The position numbers were made by a program, and so were the translations under genes. This document shows positions 1 through 7,799 of a stretch of 64,000 nt of DNA, in pieces. The notes beneath the pieces were generated by a model, which saw only the letters and a program-made list of their open reading frames with translations, was not told the origin of the DNA and did not search any database. Every line of letters begins with the position of its first letter. The stretch's first letter is position 1. The DNA comes from Anaerotignum neopropionicum (GTDB taxonomy: Bacteria; Bacillota; Clostridia; Lachnospirales; Anaerotignaceae), in contig NZ_LRVM01000001.1 of assembly GCF_001571775.1 (NCBI RefSeq), forward strand, positions 558,001 through 622,000, read 5' to 3'.

Positions 1-706
1 CAATGCAAAAATCACGGTCGGAAACGCCATCCATACTGTTTGAAGTAACTCCAGAAAAACTTAACTGCTCCGCAACAAATTCCCTATCCAACGGGTAGGT
101 TGTGGTTGCCAAGGCGCCACTGCCCAAAGGCAGTACATCGGTACGCTTGAAGCAATCCGCCAAGCGGTCATAATCACGCTTGAACATTTCAATATATGCC
201 AACAAATGGTGGGCCAAGGTGACAGGCTGTGCTCTTTGCAGGTGGGTATAGCCGGGCATAATGGTTTCCGTATGCTTTTCGGCTAAGGTATTTAAAACGC
301 CCATCAGCTCTTTCACCAAGACTTGAATGGACTTAATTTCCTTTTTGGTATACATGCGGGTATCCAAGGCAACTTGATCGTTTCGGCTTCTTCCTGTATG
401 CAGACGCTTGCCTACGTCGCCAATGCGGGTAATGAGGATGGATTCCACGTTCATATGGATATCCTCCGCTTTTTCGTCAAAGGTTACGTCGCACTTTTCA
501 ATATCTGCAAGGATTTCTTGTAAGGTCGTGATAATCAGATCTGCATCCGCTTGGGGGATGATGCCCTGTTTGCCAAGCATTGCTGCGTGGGCCATACTAC
601 CTGTAATATCCTCTTGATACATACGGCTGTCAAAGGAGATGGAGGAATGGAAATGGTCGGTGAAGCTATCGGTGGACTTTGTGAAGCGGCCGCCCCAAAG
701 TTTCAT
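1..706 (-). CDS. argH: Argininosuccinate lyase, 3' part missing (runs off window)
   Basis: Last step of arginine synthesis: cleaves argininosuccinate to arginine and fumarate in the cytoplasm. Reading the minus strand from ATG at 706 gives [10 protein letters not shown], the usual ArgH N-terminus, and later [13 protein letters not shown], the conserved substrate-binding block of the fumarase/aspartase superfamily. About 235 codons are inside the window; the C-terminal half, including the GSSxMPxKxN signature, lies beyond position 1. AAAGGA sits about 10 nt upstream of the ATG. It lies downstream of argG on the same strand, separated by about 115 bp containing a long hairpin, so the two are probably one transcript. 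Identification is secure; only the 3' end is unseen. Confidence 0.95.
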   Translation of the reverse strand, partial: MKLWGGRFTKSTDSFTDHFHSSISFDSRMYQEDITGSMAHAAMLGKQGIIPQADADLIITTLQEILADIEKCDVTFDEKAEDIHMNVESILITRIGDVGKRLHTGRSRNDQVALDTRMYTKKEIKSIQVLVKELMGVLNTLAEKHTETIMPGYTHLQRAQPVTLAHHLLAYIEMFKRDYDRLADCFKRTDVLPLGSGALATTTYPLDREFVAEQLSFSGVTSNSMDGVSDRDFCI

Positions 707-743
707 AGTTATGCATCCTTTCTTATTGATCCATAAAATCAAA

Positions 744-803
744 GGGGCTTGTCCCAAACCCATGACATCTTGTTACAGACATTTGGGTATGGGGCAAAGC
801 CCC
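744..803. repeat. Long hairpin between argG and argH
   Basis: GGGGCTT (744-750) pairs with AAGCCCC (797-803), and inside it CCCAAA (753-758) pairs with TTTGGG (782-787). There is no U-run on either side, so it is not a canonical terminator. It could tune argH expression relative to argG or stabilise mRNA ends; that is inference. Confidence 0.55.
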
Positions 804-821
804 AAAATGTTTTACGGATAT

Positions 822-2039
822 TTATTTATTCTCGTTATTTTGCAGCATCATTGCACGAACCTTCATGGACAGGCCAAACAGGTTAATAAATCCGTCTGCG
901 TCCTTATGGTTATACATTTCGCCTGTTGTAAAGCTTGCAATGGATTCGTTATATAGGCTGTAAGGGGAGGTTGCCCCTGCGGAAATAATGTTGCCCTTAT
1001 AGAGCTTCATTTTTACTGAACCTGTAACGGTAGCATTGGTATGGTCGAAATAAGCGCAAAGAGCCTCTCTCAAAGGCGTAAACCATTCGCCGCTGTAAAC
1101 CAATTCCGTCAGCTTATTGCTTGCAACCTCGTTGTACGCTAATGTTTTCTTATCTAGGCAAAGGTATTCCAATTCACGGTGTGCATAGTATAATATTGCA
1201 CCGCCGGGGGTTTCGTATACACCACGGGATTTCATGCCAACAACACGGTTTTCGCAAATATCAATGATACCGATACCGTTTTTTCCGCCGATTTCGTTGA
1301 GCTTTGTCAACAAAGCAACGGGACCTAATTTTTCGCCATTTACAGAAACGGGAACGCCAGCTTCAAAATCAACGGTTACATATTCGGGTACGTCCGGTGC
1401 GTTTTCGGGAGAAACGCCCATCTGGAGCAAATGTTCATAATTAGGCTCATTCGCGGGATCTTCTAATTCCAAGCCTTCGTGGCTTAAGTGCCAGATATTG
1501 CGGTCACGGCTATAAGAATCATCCTTCTTTGCAGGGAAAGGAATGCCTCTTGCTTCCAAGTAAGCCATTTCGTCTTCACGGCTTTCCATACCCCATGTAT
1601 CCAGACGCCAAGGCGCAATGATTTTCAATTCAGGAGCCAAAGCTTTAATGGTTAATTCGAAACGAACCTGATCGTTGCCCTTGCCTGTTGCGCCGTGGCA
1701 AATTGCCGTTGCGCCTTCTTTTTTTGCGATTTCAACCAATTTTTTCGCAATAATTGGTCTTGCCATGGAGGTACCCAAGAGGTATTTTCCTTCATAAACA
1801 GCGTTTGCCTTAATGCAAGGGTAAATTGCCTCTGTGATAAATTCTTCAGTTAAATCTTCTATATAAAGCTTGCTTGCACCGGTGCGCAGTGCCTTTTCTT
1901 CCAAGCCATCGGTTTCCTTGCCCTGACCCACATCACCGCAAACAGCAATGACCTCAGCATCATAATTTTCTTTCAGCCAGGGAATAATAACGGAAGTATC
2001 AAGACCACCGGAATATGCCAAAACAATTTTTTCTTTCAT
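822..2039 (-). CDS. argG: Argininosuccinate synthase
   Basis: Condenses citrulline and aspartate with ATP to argininosuccinate, the penultimate step of arginine synthesis. The 405-residue product starts [23 protein letters not shown] (residues 10-16) is the ATP-binding PP-loop, and length and composition fit the family. The open frame extends 22 codons further upstream, but that segment covers the promoter and lacks a ribosome site, whereas ATG at 2039 follows TAAGGAGG at good spacing. argG precedes argH on the minus strand, the usual argGH arrangement. Confidence 0.97.
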   Translation of the reverse strand: MKEKIVLAYSGGLDTSVIIPWLKENYDAEVIAVCGDVGQGKETDGLEEKALRTGASKLYIEDLTEEFITEAIYPCIKANAVYEGKYLLGTSMARPIIAKKLVEIAKKEGATAICHGATGKGNDQVRFELTIKALAPELKIIAPWRLDTWGMESREDEMAYLEARGIPFPAKKDDSYSRDRNIWHLSHEGLELEDPANEPNYEHLLQMGVSPENAPDVPEYVTVDFEAGVPVSVNGEKLGPVALLTKLNEIGGKNGIGIIDICENRVVGMKSRGVYETPGGAILYYAHRELEYLCLDKKTLAYNEVASNKLTELVYSGEWFTPLREALCAYFDHTNATVTGSVKMKLYKGNIISAGATSPYSLYNESIASFTTGEMYNHKDADGFINLFGLSMKVRAMMLQNNENK

Positions 2040-2096
2040 GATAATTGTATCCTCCTTATATTTGAAAAATGATTTCAGAATGAATAATATAAACAA

Positions 2097-2125
2097 ATTA
2101 TACATAACGAAGGGGTAAAATGCAA
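2097..2125 (-). promoter_or_regulatory. argGH promoter
   Basis: On the minus strand TTGCAT (2125-2120) and TATAAT (2102-2097) are separated by exactly 17 bp. The downstream stretch at about 2079-2096 contains TGAATAATA, matching one half of the ArgR box consensus but not the second half, so ArgR control is expected from the pathway but only weakly visible here. Confidence 0.7.
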
Positions 2126-2305
2126 TAGAAAATAATAAAAATAAAAAGAATTAAGTTTTTTTGTATATTAGTGTTAAAATGCATTTCTGCCATAAGGCGC
2201 ATTTAGCTATTTTTTATCAAAAAAATAAATGAAATCAGTATATTTATGCAAAAGGTGAGAGGGATAAGTAGCTCTATTAAGGTGAAGTATACGAAAGAAT
2301 GGTCT

Positions 2306-2333
2306 TTGCTTCATACATTTTTTATGATATGAT
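2306..2333 (+). promoter_or_regulatory. Probable promoter of the FAH-family gene
   Basis: TTGCTT (2306-2311), 16-bp spacer, TATGAT (2328-2333) on the plus strand, about 57 bp before the ATG. The -35 is imperfect. The rest of the 2126-2390 intergenic region is AT-rich and shows nothing else I can support. Confidence 0.45.
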
Positions 2334-2390
2334 GGATACTAGAAATTAATTTGACTACAAAAGAAAACCGAAAAAGGAGGGTGTTTGATA

Positions 2391-3269
2391 ATGAAGGTTT
2401 TAACATTTAAAAATAGTGGTAGAGTAATGGTTGGTGTACTGAAGGATGATGGTTTGGAAGTAGTGCCTGTAAATTACTTAGGCTGTACTGCCCATAATAT
2501 GAATGAATTTTTAGACTTGATGACACCGGAAAAAGAAAAAAAATTGGAAAAAAATAAGGAATTGATGAAGGGTATTCCCATGAGGGATGTGAAGGTAATT
2601 TCCCCCATTCCGGTGCCTAAGCAGGATCTGATTTGTCTGGGAATTAATTACTATGCCCATGCTGAGGAAGCGGCGAAGTTTCATGATGAAGCTTTTGGCG
2701 GCGAAAGACCTGCGCCCATTTACTTTTCCAAGCGTGTGAATGTTGCTGTGGCAGACCATGAAATGGTGGATGGTCATTGGGACATTGTGGATGGGTTGGA
2801 TTATGAGGTTGAATTGGGCGTAATCATTGGGAAGGATGCAAAAAATGTTTCCCAACTGGATGCCTTTGATTATGTTTTTGGCTATACGATTATCAATGAT
2901 TTTAGCGCAAGAAATTTGCAGACTGCCCACAAGCAGTGGTATTTTGGCAAGAGTTTGGATGATTTTACTGCCATTGGCCCTTGGATTGTAACGAAAAATG
3001 AATTTGAGAACCCTCCTGCCCTGGGGATTCGCTGTTATGTGAACGAGGAATTAAGACAAGACGGGAACACATCCTTGATGATTACAGGCGTTGCCGACGT
3101 AATCAGCCAGCTTTCACAGGGAATGACTTTAAAGGCAGGCACTATTATTGCCATGGGTACACCGGCGGGTGTTGGTATGGGCTTTGATCCCCCCAAATTT
3201 TTGGAAAAGGGCGATGTAGTAAGATGCGAAATTGATGGCATCGGTACAATCACAAATTATATTAAGTAA
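2391..3269 (+). CDS. Fumarylacetoacetate hydrolase (FAH) family protein
   Basis: Cytoplasmic metal-dependent enzyme of the FAH superfamily, which cleaves or hydrates beta-diketo acids; the exact substrate cannot be told. The 292-residue product has a less conserved N-terminal domain (about 1-70) and the catalytic FAH domain from about residue 80. Metal ligands are visible as E139 and E141 in DYEVELG and D170 in NDFSARN, followed by FGKSLDDFTAIGPW and the C-terminal MGTPAGVG loop, all typical. A TTG two codons earlier is in frame, but ATG at 2391 is correctly spaced after AAGGAGG (2374-2380). The next gene starts 42 bp downstream, so co-transcription is likely without an obvious functional link. 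Confidence 0.85.
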   Translation: MKVLTFKNSGRVMVGVLKDDGLEVVPVNYLGCTAHNMNEFLDLMTPEKEKKLEKNKELMKGIPMRDVKVISPIPVPKQDLICLGINYYAHAEEAAKFHDEAFGGERPAPIYFSKRVNVAVADHEMVDGHWDIVDGLDYEVELGVIIGKDAKNVSQLDAFDYVFGYTIINDFSARNLQTAHKQWYFGKSLDDFTAIGPWIVTKNEFENPPALGIRCYVNEELRQDGNTSLMITGVADVISQLSQGMTLKAGTIIAMGTPAGVGMGFDPPKFLEKGDVVRCEIDGIGTITNYIK

Positions 3270-3310
3270 GTTTGACCTAAATTTAGACATAAAGGAGCGC
3301 GGCACCCAGC

Positions 3311-5158
3311 ATGAATAAAATTAAAGTAATGAGTGTTTTCGGCACAAGACCGGAGGCAATCAAGATGGCCCCCCTTGTGAAGGAATTGGAAAAAAACGAA
3401 CAAGTAGAAAGCATTGTTTGCGTAACGGCGCAGCACAGAGAAATGCTGGATCAGGTTCTGGAGATTTTTGATTTGCACCCGGCCTATGACTTGGATATTA
3501 TGCAGTCAAGACAAACCTTAGCAGGAATTACAACAAGAGCCTTAACAGGCTTGGAGGGTGTTATTGCAAAGGAAAAGCCGGATATTGTTTTGGTGCATGG
3601 AGATACCTCTACCACCTTTGCCGGGGCTTTGGCTGCGTACTACAATCAAACGAAGGTGGGTCATGTGGAAGCGGGGCTGCGTACCTATGATAAATATCAA
3701 CCCTTTCCCGAGGAGATGAACCGCCGTTTAACAGGGGCGCTGACGGATTTGCATTTTGCCCCCACGCCCTTGGCAAAGGAGCATCTTTTAAAGGAAAATT
3801 TGGATGAAAATAGTATTTTCGTTACAGGAAATACCGTCATTGATGCATTGGCACATACCATTGAGGAGGGCTATACCTTTACGGTGGAGGAGCTAAATCA
3901 TATTGATTTTCAAAAGAAGCGTGTCATTGCCATGACTGCCCACAGGAGGGAAAACCTTGGGGAGCCGTTGGAAAATATTTGCCATGCCGTAAAGCGTTTG
4001 GTGGAGGAATATCCCGATGTGGAGGTTGTTTATGCAGTGCATAAAAACCCAGCGGTGATGGAGCCTGTTCACAGAATTCTTGGGCAAACCCAGGGAATTT
4101 ATTTGACGGAGCCTCTGGATTTAAAGGATATGCACAACCTAATGTGCCGTTCCTATTTGGTATTGACGGATAGCGGTGGCTTGCAGGAGGAGGTTCCTTC
4201 CATGGGCAAGCCTGTTTTGGTGCTTCGCAACGTGACGGAGCGTCCCGAGGGGGTGGAAGCCGGAACATTAAAGCTTGTGGGGACCAATGAAGAAGCAATA
4301 TACTCTGCTGCAAAGGAGCTTTTGGACAACGGCACGGCCTATGAAAAAATGGCCCGGGCAAAGAATCCCTTTGGGGACGGACAGGCTTCCAGACGCATTG
4401 TGGAAAGCATTTTATTTGCCTTTGGGAAAAGCGAAAATAGACCGGATGAATATAATGTTTATATAAATTCCCATGAAAAGGAGGAACGATCAATGAATGA
4501 AGAACGGATGGCAATTTTAAGTATGCTGGAAAAAGGGATTATCAATGTTGATGAAGCAGAGCGATTATTAATTATTTTACAAAGCAGCGCAGGCTTTGAC
4601 AAGGAAGGAATCAGCAAATCTGTAGGGGATGTTTTGGGCAAGGCGGGAGAGGCTTTGAATTCCGTAGCCAAGACCGTAGGCGAAAAGGCGGAAAAAATTC
4701 AGCCCATGGTTAAGGATATGGCGAACAAGGCTTCCGAAAAGGCTGAAGATCTTGAACCGGCAGTAAGAAGTGCGGCTTTCCGAATGGCAGAGATGATGGA
4801 CAGCCTAAAGGAGGATGTAAAAAATTACAGGGAAAAGATGAAGGAAAAAAGAGAAAGAGATCAGGCTGAGGACTGGACAGACATGGATGCGCAGGAAACA
4901 GAGCCTTCGGCCACGGATAATTCAGATGCTTTTTCAGAAGAGGAGGCATATACGCAAAATGTTGAGTCAGTTTTAAATTCATTGCAAATTCAAATGAATG
5001 AAATTGATGATGCAGAAAGTTTTTTGAAGTCCGCCCTTGGGGATTTTGATGCTGCTTTGGAAGAAGATGAGGAAACCAAAGAGGCTGAGGCGCTTGCAGA
5101 AGAATTGGTGGAAGGAGAAGCATCAAAGAAAGAGCCTTCCTATGAGGAAAATAAATAA
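3311..5158 (+). CDS. wecB: UDP-GlcNAc 2-epimerase (non-hydrolysing) fused in frame to an SHOCT-like C-terminal domain protein
   Basis: Residues 1 to about 380 are a complete non-hydrolysing UDP-N-acetylglucosamine 2-epimerase (WecB/MnaA), which makes UDP-ManNAc for wall polymers. Seen: VFGTRPEAIK at the N-terminus, VHGDTSTTFAGALAAYY, HVEAGLRT, TAHRRENLG and DSGGLQEE. Typical family length is 370-385, yet this frame is 615 codons. Residue 395 is a methionine preceded by an excellent ribosome site, so the remaining 221 residues can also be made separately (see the entry at 4493). The epimerase start follows AAAGGAG at a long 13-nt spacing. The fusion may be real, a recent stop-codon loss, or a base error. 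The epimerase assignment is firm. Confidence 0.88.
   Translation: MNKIKVMSVFGTRPEAIKMAPLVKELEKNEQVESIVCVTAQHREMLDQVLEIFDLHPAYDLDIMQSRQTLAGITTRALTGLEGVIAKEKPDIVLVHGDTSTTFAGALAAYYNQTKVGHVEAGLRTYDKYQPFPEEMNRRLTGALTDLHFAPTPLAKEHLLKENLDENSIFVTGNTVIDALAHTIEEGYTFTVEELNHIDFQKKRVIAMTAHRRENLGEPLENICHAVKRLVEEYPDVEVVYAVHKNPAVMEPVHRILGQTQGIYLTEPLDLKDMHNLMCRSYLVLTDSGGLQEEVPSMGKPVLVLRNVTERPEGVEAGTLKLVGTNEEAIYSAAKELLDNGTAYEKMARAKNPFGDGQASRRIVESILFAFGKSENRPDEYNVYINSHEKEERSMNEERMAILSMLEKGIINVDEAERLLIILQSSAGFDKEGISKSVGDVLGKAGEALNSVAKTVGEKAEKIQPMVKDMANKASEKAEDLEPAVRSAAFRMAEMMDSLKEDVKNYREKMKEKRERDQAEDWTDMDAQETEPSATDNSDAFSEEEAYTQNVESVLNSLQIQMNEIDDAESFLKSALGDFDAALEEDEETKEAEALAEELVEGEASKKEPSYEENK
4493..5158 (+). CDS. 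Internally initiated SHOCT-like / helical acidic protein
   Basis: An ATG at 4493, in frame with the epimerase, follows AAAAGGAGG (4476-4484) at 8 nt, one of the best ribosome sites in the window. The 221-residue product begins MNEERMAILSMLEKGIINVDEAERLL, the short helical SHOCT-like pattern that often precedes DUF4097-type adhesin genes. The rest is highly charged and predicted helical or coiled-coil (repeated EKAEKI, KASEKAED, REKMKEKRERD), ending in an acidic tail. No membrane segment or catalytic motif is visible. I do not know its function. The separate start suggests it was, or still is, an independent gene after the epimerase. Confidence 0.6.
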   Translation: MNEERMAILSMLEKGIINVDEAERLLIILQSSAGFDKEGISKSVGDVLGKAGEALNSVAKTVGEKAEKIQPMVKDMANKASEKAEDLEPAVRSAAFRMAEMMDSLKEDVKNYREKMKEKRERDQAEDWTDMDAQETEPSATDNSDAFSEEEAYTQNVESVLNSLQIQMNEIDDAESFLKSALGDFDAALEEDEETKEAEALAEELVEGEASKKEPSYEENK

Positions 5159-5224
5159 GAAAAAGTAAAAATTGTCACAGCAATATATTAATTTATATTG
5201 CAATGGATATTACAACATAAAGAA

Positions 5225-5262
5225 AACGATAATCACCAGAATTAGTGATTATCGTTTTTTTG
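5225..5262 (+). terminator. Intrinsic terminator after the epimerase gene
   Basis: Perfect 12-bp stem AACGATAATCAC (5225-5236) / GTGATTATCGTT (5245-5256), 8-nt loop, followed by a T-run. Confidence 0.9.
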
Positions 5263-5293
5263 TTTATCCCGAAAGTGGAGTATTTGAAATTCA

Positions 5294-5562
5294 CAAACCT
5301 TGGGCGCCGCCCTCTCACTGCCCGAGATAGGGCAGACGACGAAGGCGGCTTTTGCTTTGCAAAAGTGATGACCCCCTGCTTGCTTTTGTAAAAAGCAAGA
5401 CCAAAAACTTTTATTGAAATCGCATAGTTATGCGGTTTCTAAATGATCAAGGTTGCAATGGCAAAGAAGTGCCAACTGTCCGAAGGACAGCTTTGCGAAG
5501 CAAAGTGCTGAACGAAACCCTTGTGGGTGTTTGAGGGCAAAGTCCTCAAGGTATTGACCTTG
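5294..5562 (+). repeat. Dispersed intergenic hairpin repeat, copy A
   Basis: About 270 bp made of successive short palindromes: CTGCCCGAGATAGGGCAG, TTTTGCTTTGCAAAA, CTTGCTTTTGTAAAAAGCAAG, a GCATAGTTATGC hairpin, CTGTCCGAAGGACAG and CTTTGCGAAGCAAAG. It is closely similar to copy B at 53046 in the same orientation and to copies C, D and E on the opposite strand. Spurious ORFs across it contain peptides such as LPSNTHKGF that recur in the other copies. No transposase or coding capacity is seen. Confidence 0.85.
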
Positions 5563-5580
5563 TATTTATGAAAAATGCAA

Positions 5581-6678
5581 TTATACGTTAAAGCGGAACA
5601 GAACCACATCTCCGTCTTTAAAAACATATTCCTTGCCCTCGGAACGAACCAAGCCTTGTTCTTTTGCGGCGGTGTTAGAGCCGGAACGAATCAAATCGTC
5701 ATAGGCAACAACCTCTGCACGAATAAAGCCTCTTTCAAAATCACTATGGATTTTACCTGCTGCCTGGGGTGCTTTTGTGCCGTTGACGATTGTCCATGCA
5801 CGGGTTTCCTGGGGACCTGCGGTTAAGTAGCTGATTAAGCCCAAAAGCTGATAGCTTGCAGCAATCAGACGGTCAAGTCCGCTGGAGGCTACGCCCAGTT
5901 CCGCAAGGAATTCTTTTTTATCCCCTTCGTCTAAATCGGCAATTTCCTCTTCGATTTTTGCACAAAGGACAAATACCTCACTACCTTCGTTTTTCGCATA
6001 TTCCCGCACCTTTCCAACAAAAGGATTGGTAGTGCCGTCATCAGCCAAATGCTCTTCCAATACATTTGCAGCATATAAAACAGGCTTTGTCGTCAGCAGC
6101 GTAAGGGATTCCACGAAAGCCTTATCCTCAGGCGTATCAAATTCCATGGCCCTTGCTGAAATTCCCTGCTCCAAAGTATCTTTTATTTTTTGCAAAAGAT
6201 CCATTTCGTGCTGCAAGGACTTGTCCGCCTTTGCCATTTTTCCTGTTTTCGCAATTCGACGCTCTAAAATTTCTAAATCGGAGAATACTAACTCCAAATT
6301 GATGGTTTCAATATCACGAATGGGGTCTACAGAACCGTCAACGTGGATTACATTGGTGTCCTCGAAGCAGCGTACAACGTGAACAATGGCATCCACCTCA
6401 CGAATATGGGAGAGGAATTTATTCCCCAAGCCTTCGCCTTTGCTTGCACCGCGAACCAAGCCTGCAATATCAACAAATTCAATGACCGCAGGTACAATTT
6501 TTGCCGAAGCGTGTATTTCGGCCAGTTTTGTTAAACGTTCATCGGGAACGGTTACTACGCCTACGTTGGGGTCAATGGTGCAAAAGGGATAGTTGGCCGC
6601 CTCCGCTTTTCCCAATGTCATTGAATTAAATAAGGTGCTTTTGCCCACATTGGGCAGACCTACAATACCGAGTTTCAT
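5581..6678 (-). CDS. ychF: Redox-responsive P-loop ATPase YchF
   Basis: Obg-family P-loop ATPase (OLA1/YchF) that binds ribosomes and modulates stress translation. The 365-residue product starts MKLGIVGLPNVGKST (G1 at about residues 7-14), has DIAGLV (G3), and carries YAANVLEEH in place of the usual NKxD, the change that gives the family ATP preference. The C-terminal TGS domain with KAPQAAGKIHSDFERGFIRAE is intact. The frame extends 9 codons upstream of ATG 6678, but AGGAAG precedes this ATG and the N-terminus matches the family. It faces the epimerase gene convergently across repeat copy A. Confidence 0.96.
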   Translation of the reverse strand: MKLGIVGLPNVGKSTLFNSMTLGKAEAANYPFCTIDPNVGVVTVPDERLTKLAEIHASAKIVPAVIEFVDIAGLVRGASKGEGLGNKFLSHIREVDAIVHVVRCFEDTNVIHVDGSVDPIRDIETINLELVFSDLEILERRIAKTGKMAKADKSLQHEMDLLQKIKDTLEQGISARAMEFDTPEDKAFVESLTLLTTKPVLYAANVLEEHLADDGTTNPFVGKVREYAKNEGSEVFVLCAKIEEEIADLDEGDKKEFLAELGVASSGLDRLIAASYQLLGLISYLTAGPQETRAWTIVNGTKAPQAAGKIHSDFERGFIRAEVVAYDDLIRSGSNTAAKEQGLVRSEGKEYVFKDGDVVLFRFNV

Positions 6679-6765
6679 GTTATTCTTCCTTTCCATGGGT
6701 TTCACTCATACTGAAATTATTATAGCGAAAAGGGACTCAATTGGCAAGAAAGAAGTAGTGGAACC

Positions 6766-6933
6766 TTATTTTTTTCGGGGAAAAACAGCAAAAATTGTTA
6801 AAATAAAAAAAACAATACCTCCGAAAACACAGAACTTAGCTGCTTCAACATTTGTTAAATAAATTCCATTTGCAGGTGTTTCGTGAATATTTTTCACAAT
6901 TACACGAAAATGCTTCTTTTTATTGGGCTCCAT
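6766..6933 (-). CDS. 55-residue single-pass membrane peptide
   Basis: Too short for ordinary ORF calling but well supported: ATG at 6933 follows AAAAAAGGAGG at about 6 nt on the minus strand, and the frame encodes MEPNKKKHFRVIVKNIHETP... then one strongly hydrophobic helix (FCVFGGIVFFILTIFAVF, about residues 34-51) and a basic PRKK end. A charged cytoplasmic N-terminus with a single C-terminal anchor is predicted. It lies upstream of ychF on the same strand with 87 bp between. I do not recognise the family and give no function. Confidence 0.65.
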   Translation of the reverse strand: MEPNKKKHFRVIVKNIHETPANGIYLTNVEAAKFCVFGGIVFFILTIFAVFPRKK

Positions 6934-7007
6934 TTTTTCGCCTCCTTTTTTCTGCCTTTAGTATATCCGATTTTAGGGCAAAAATCAAAATCAACCATAA
7001 GTTGCTT

Positions 7008-7037
7008 TTCATAAATCTTTTTTTTTAAGACATACTA
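7008..7037 (+). promoter_or_regulatory. Forespore-type (sigma-F/sigma-G) promoter
   Basis: TTCATA (7008-7013), 17-bp spacer, CATACTA (7031-7037), 24 bp before the lipoprotein ATG. The -10 matches the CATNNTA sigma-F/G consensus exactly and the -35 is close. This agrees with the sporulation family of the downstream gene. Confidence 0.55.
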
Positions 7038-7060
7038 AAGAAAAAGGGAGGCGGCGAAAA

Positions 7061-7453
7061 ATGTGGAAAAAAAGGATGAGTATTTTGATTTTGGCAATAT
7101 TTGTTTTCAGCGGATGTTCCGCAAAGGTAACGGAAAATAATTTGTCCGGTGTGCATTTTGTAAAAGCGGATGAAAAAATTGGAGATAAAACCTTTGAGGA
7201 ACGAGCACAAAGCATTAAAGCTTTGCTTCACAAAATTAAAGGGATTTCCGGTAACGCAGTAGTGGTGGAAGGGCATACGGCTATTATTGGGCTGCGTTTG
7301 GAGGATGGCATGGAAAATGAGGCGGCTAGAATAAGCAAAGAAGCAGACAATGCTGCCCGGGAAGCTGACGAATATATCAATAATACCTCAATCACAACCA
7401 ATAAAAAAATTGTTTCCTTGATTGAGGAAATGGAACAAAAAAGAGCAAGGTGA
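7061..7453 (+). CDS. YhcN/YlaJ-type sporulation lipoprotein
   Basis: The 130-residue product has a lipoprotein signal peptide (MWKKRMSILILAIFVFSGC; lipobox FSGC, Cys 19). The mature part resembles the Spore_YhcN_YlaJ family: a short alpha/beta domain with GISGNAVVVEGHTAIIGLRL followed by an acidic helix with spaced alanines (AARISKEADNAAREADEYI). YhcN and YlaJ are forespore-made, membrane-anchored proteins that affect spore germination or outgrowth. GGGAGGCGG precedes the ATG, and a forespore-type promoter lies just upstream. The family call rests on pattern similarity and is moderately sure; the lipoprotein signal is clear. Confidence 0.7.
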   Translation: MWKKRMSILILAIFVFSGCSAKVTENNLSGVHFVKADEKIGDKTFEERAQSIKALLHKIKGISGNAVVVEGHTAIIGLRLEDGMENEAARISKEADNAAREADEYINNTSITTNKKIVSLIEEMEQKRAR

Positions 7454-7799
7454 AAGAGAGGAAATGCAGAAATTCATACCGAAACCCTTTAATACAGCCC
7501 GATTGCAGCAAACAGAATTTTTTCTGGAAATTGTGGCAAGGCGGGCTGGTTTTTTGCAAAGATTCTTGGAAATTTATGCTAATTATGCGTTTGTAACAGA
7601 AAGGCATTCGTGTAAAATATATGATGTTTTTAGCATTTTTCAAAATATAACAGTAAAATAATTTCATTTTTATTCCAATTTGTAAGTTTTTAATAAATCC
7701 TTAAGAACGAAAGGTCTAGGCATGTTAAAAAAAATATGATAAACTTGTAAGCAAGAGTAAAATATGGAAGCTCCAAAAAGAACAAAAGGGGGTAAATTC
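7454..7799. other. Intergenic region before the SLH gene
   Basis: AT-rich, 346 bp. Short frames run through both strands but none has a ribosome site or recognisable product. No convincing terminator, repeat or -35/-10 pair was found apart from AT-rich stretches near 7725-7765. Confidence 0.4.

Noticed and set aside
3924..4514. 196-codon minus-strand ORF opposite the epimerase
   Set aside because: Shadow frame of the epimerase, rich in Pro/His/Arg with no start signal or domain.
4710..5126. 138-codon minus-strand ORF opposite the SHOCT-like domain
   Set aside because: Shadow of a charged helical coding frame; leucine/proline/histidine-rich, no ribosome site.
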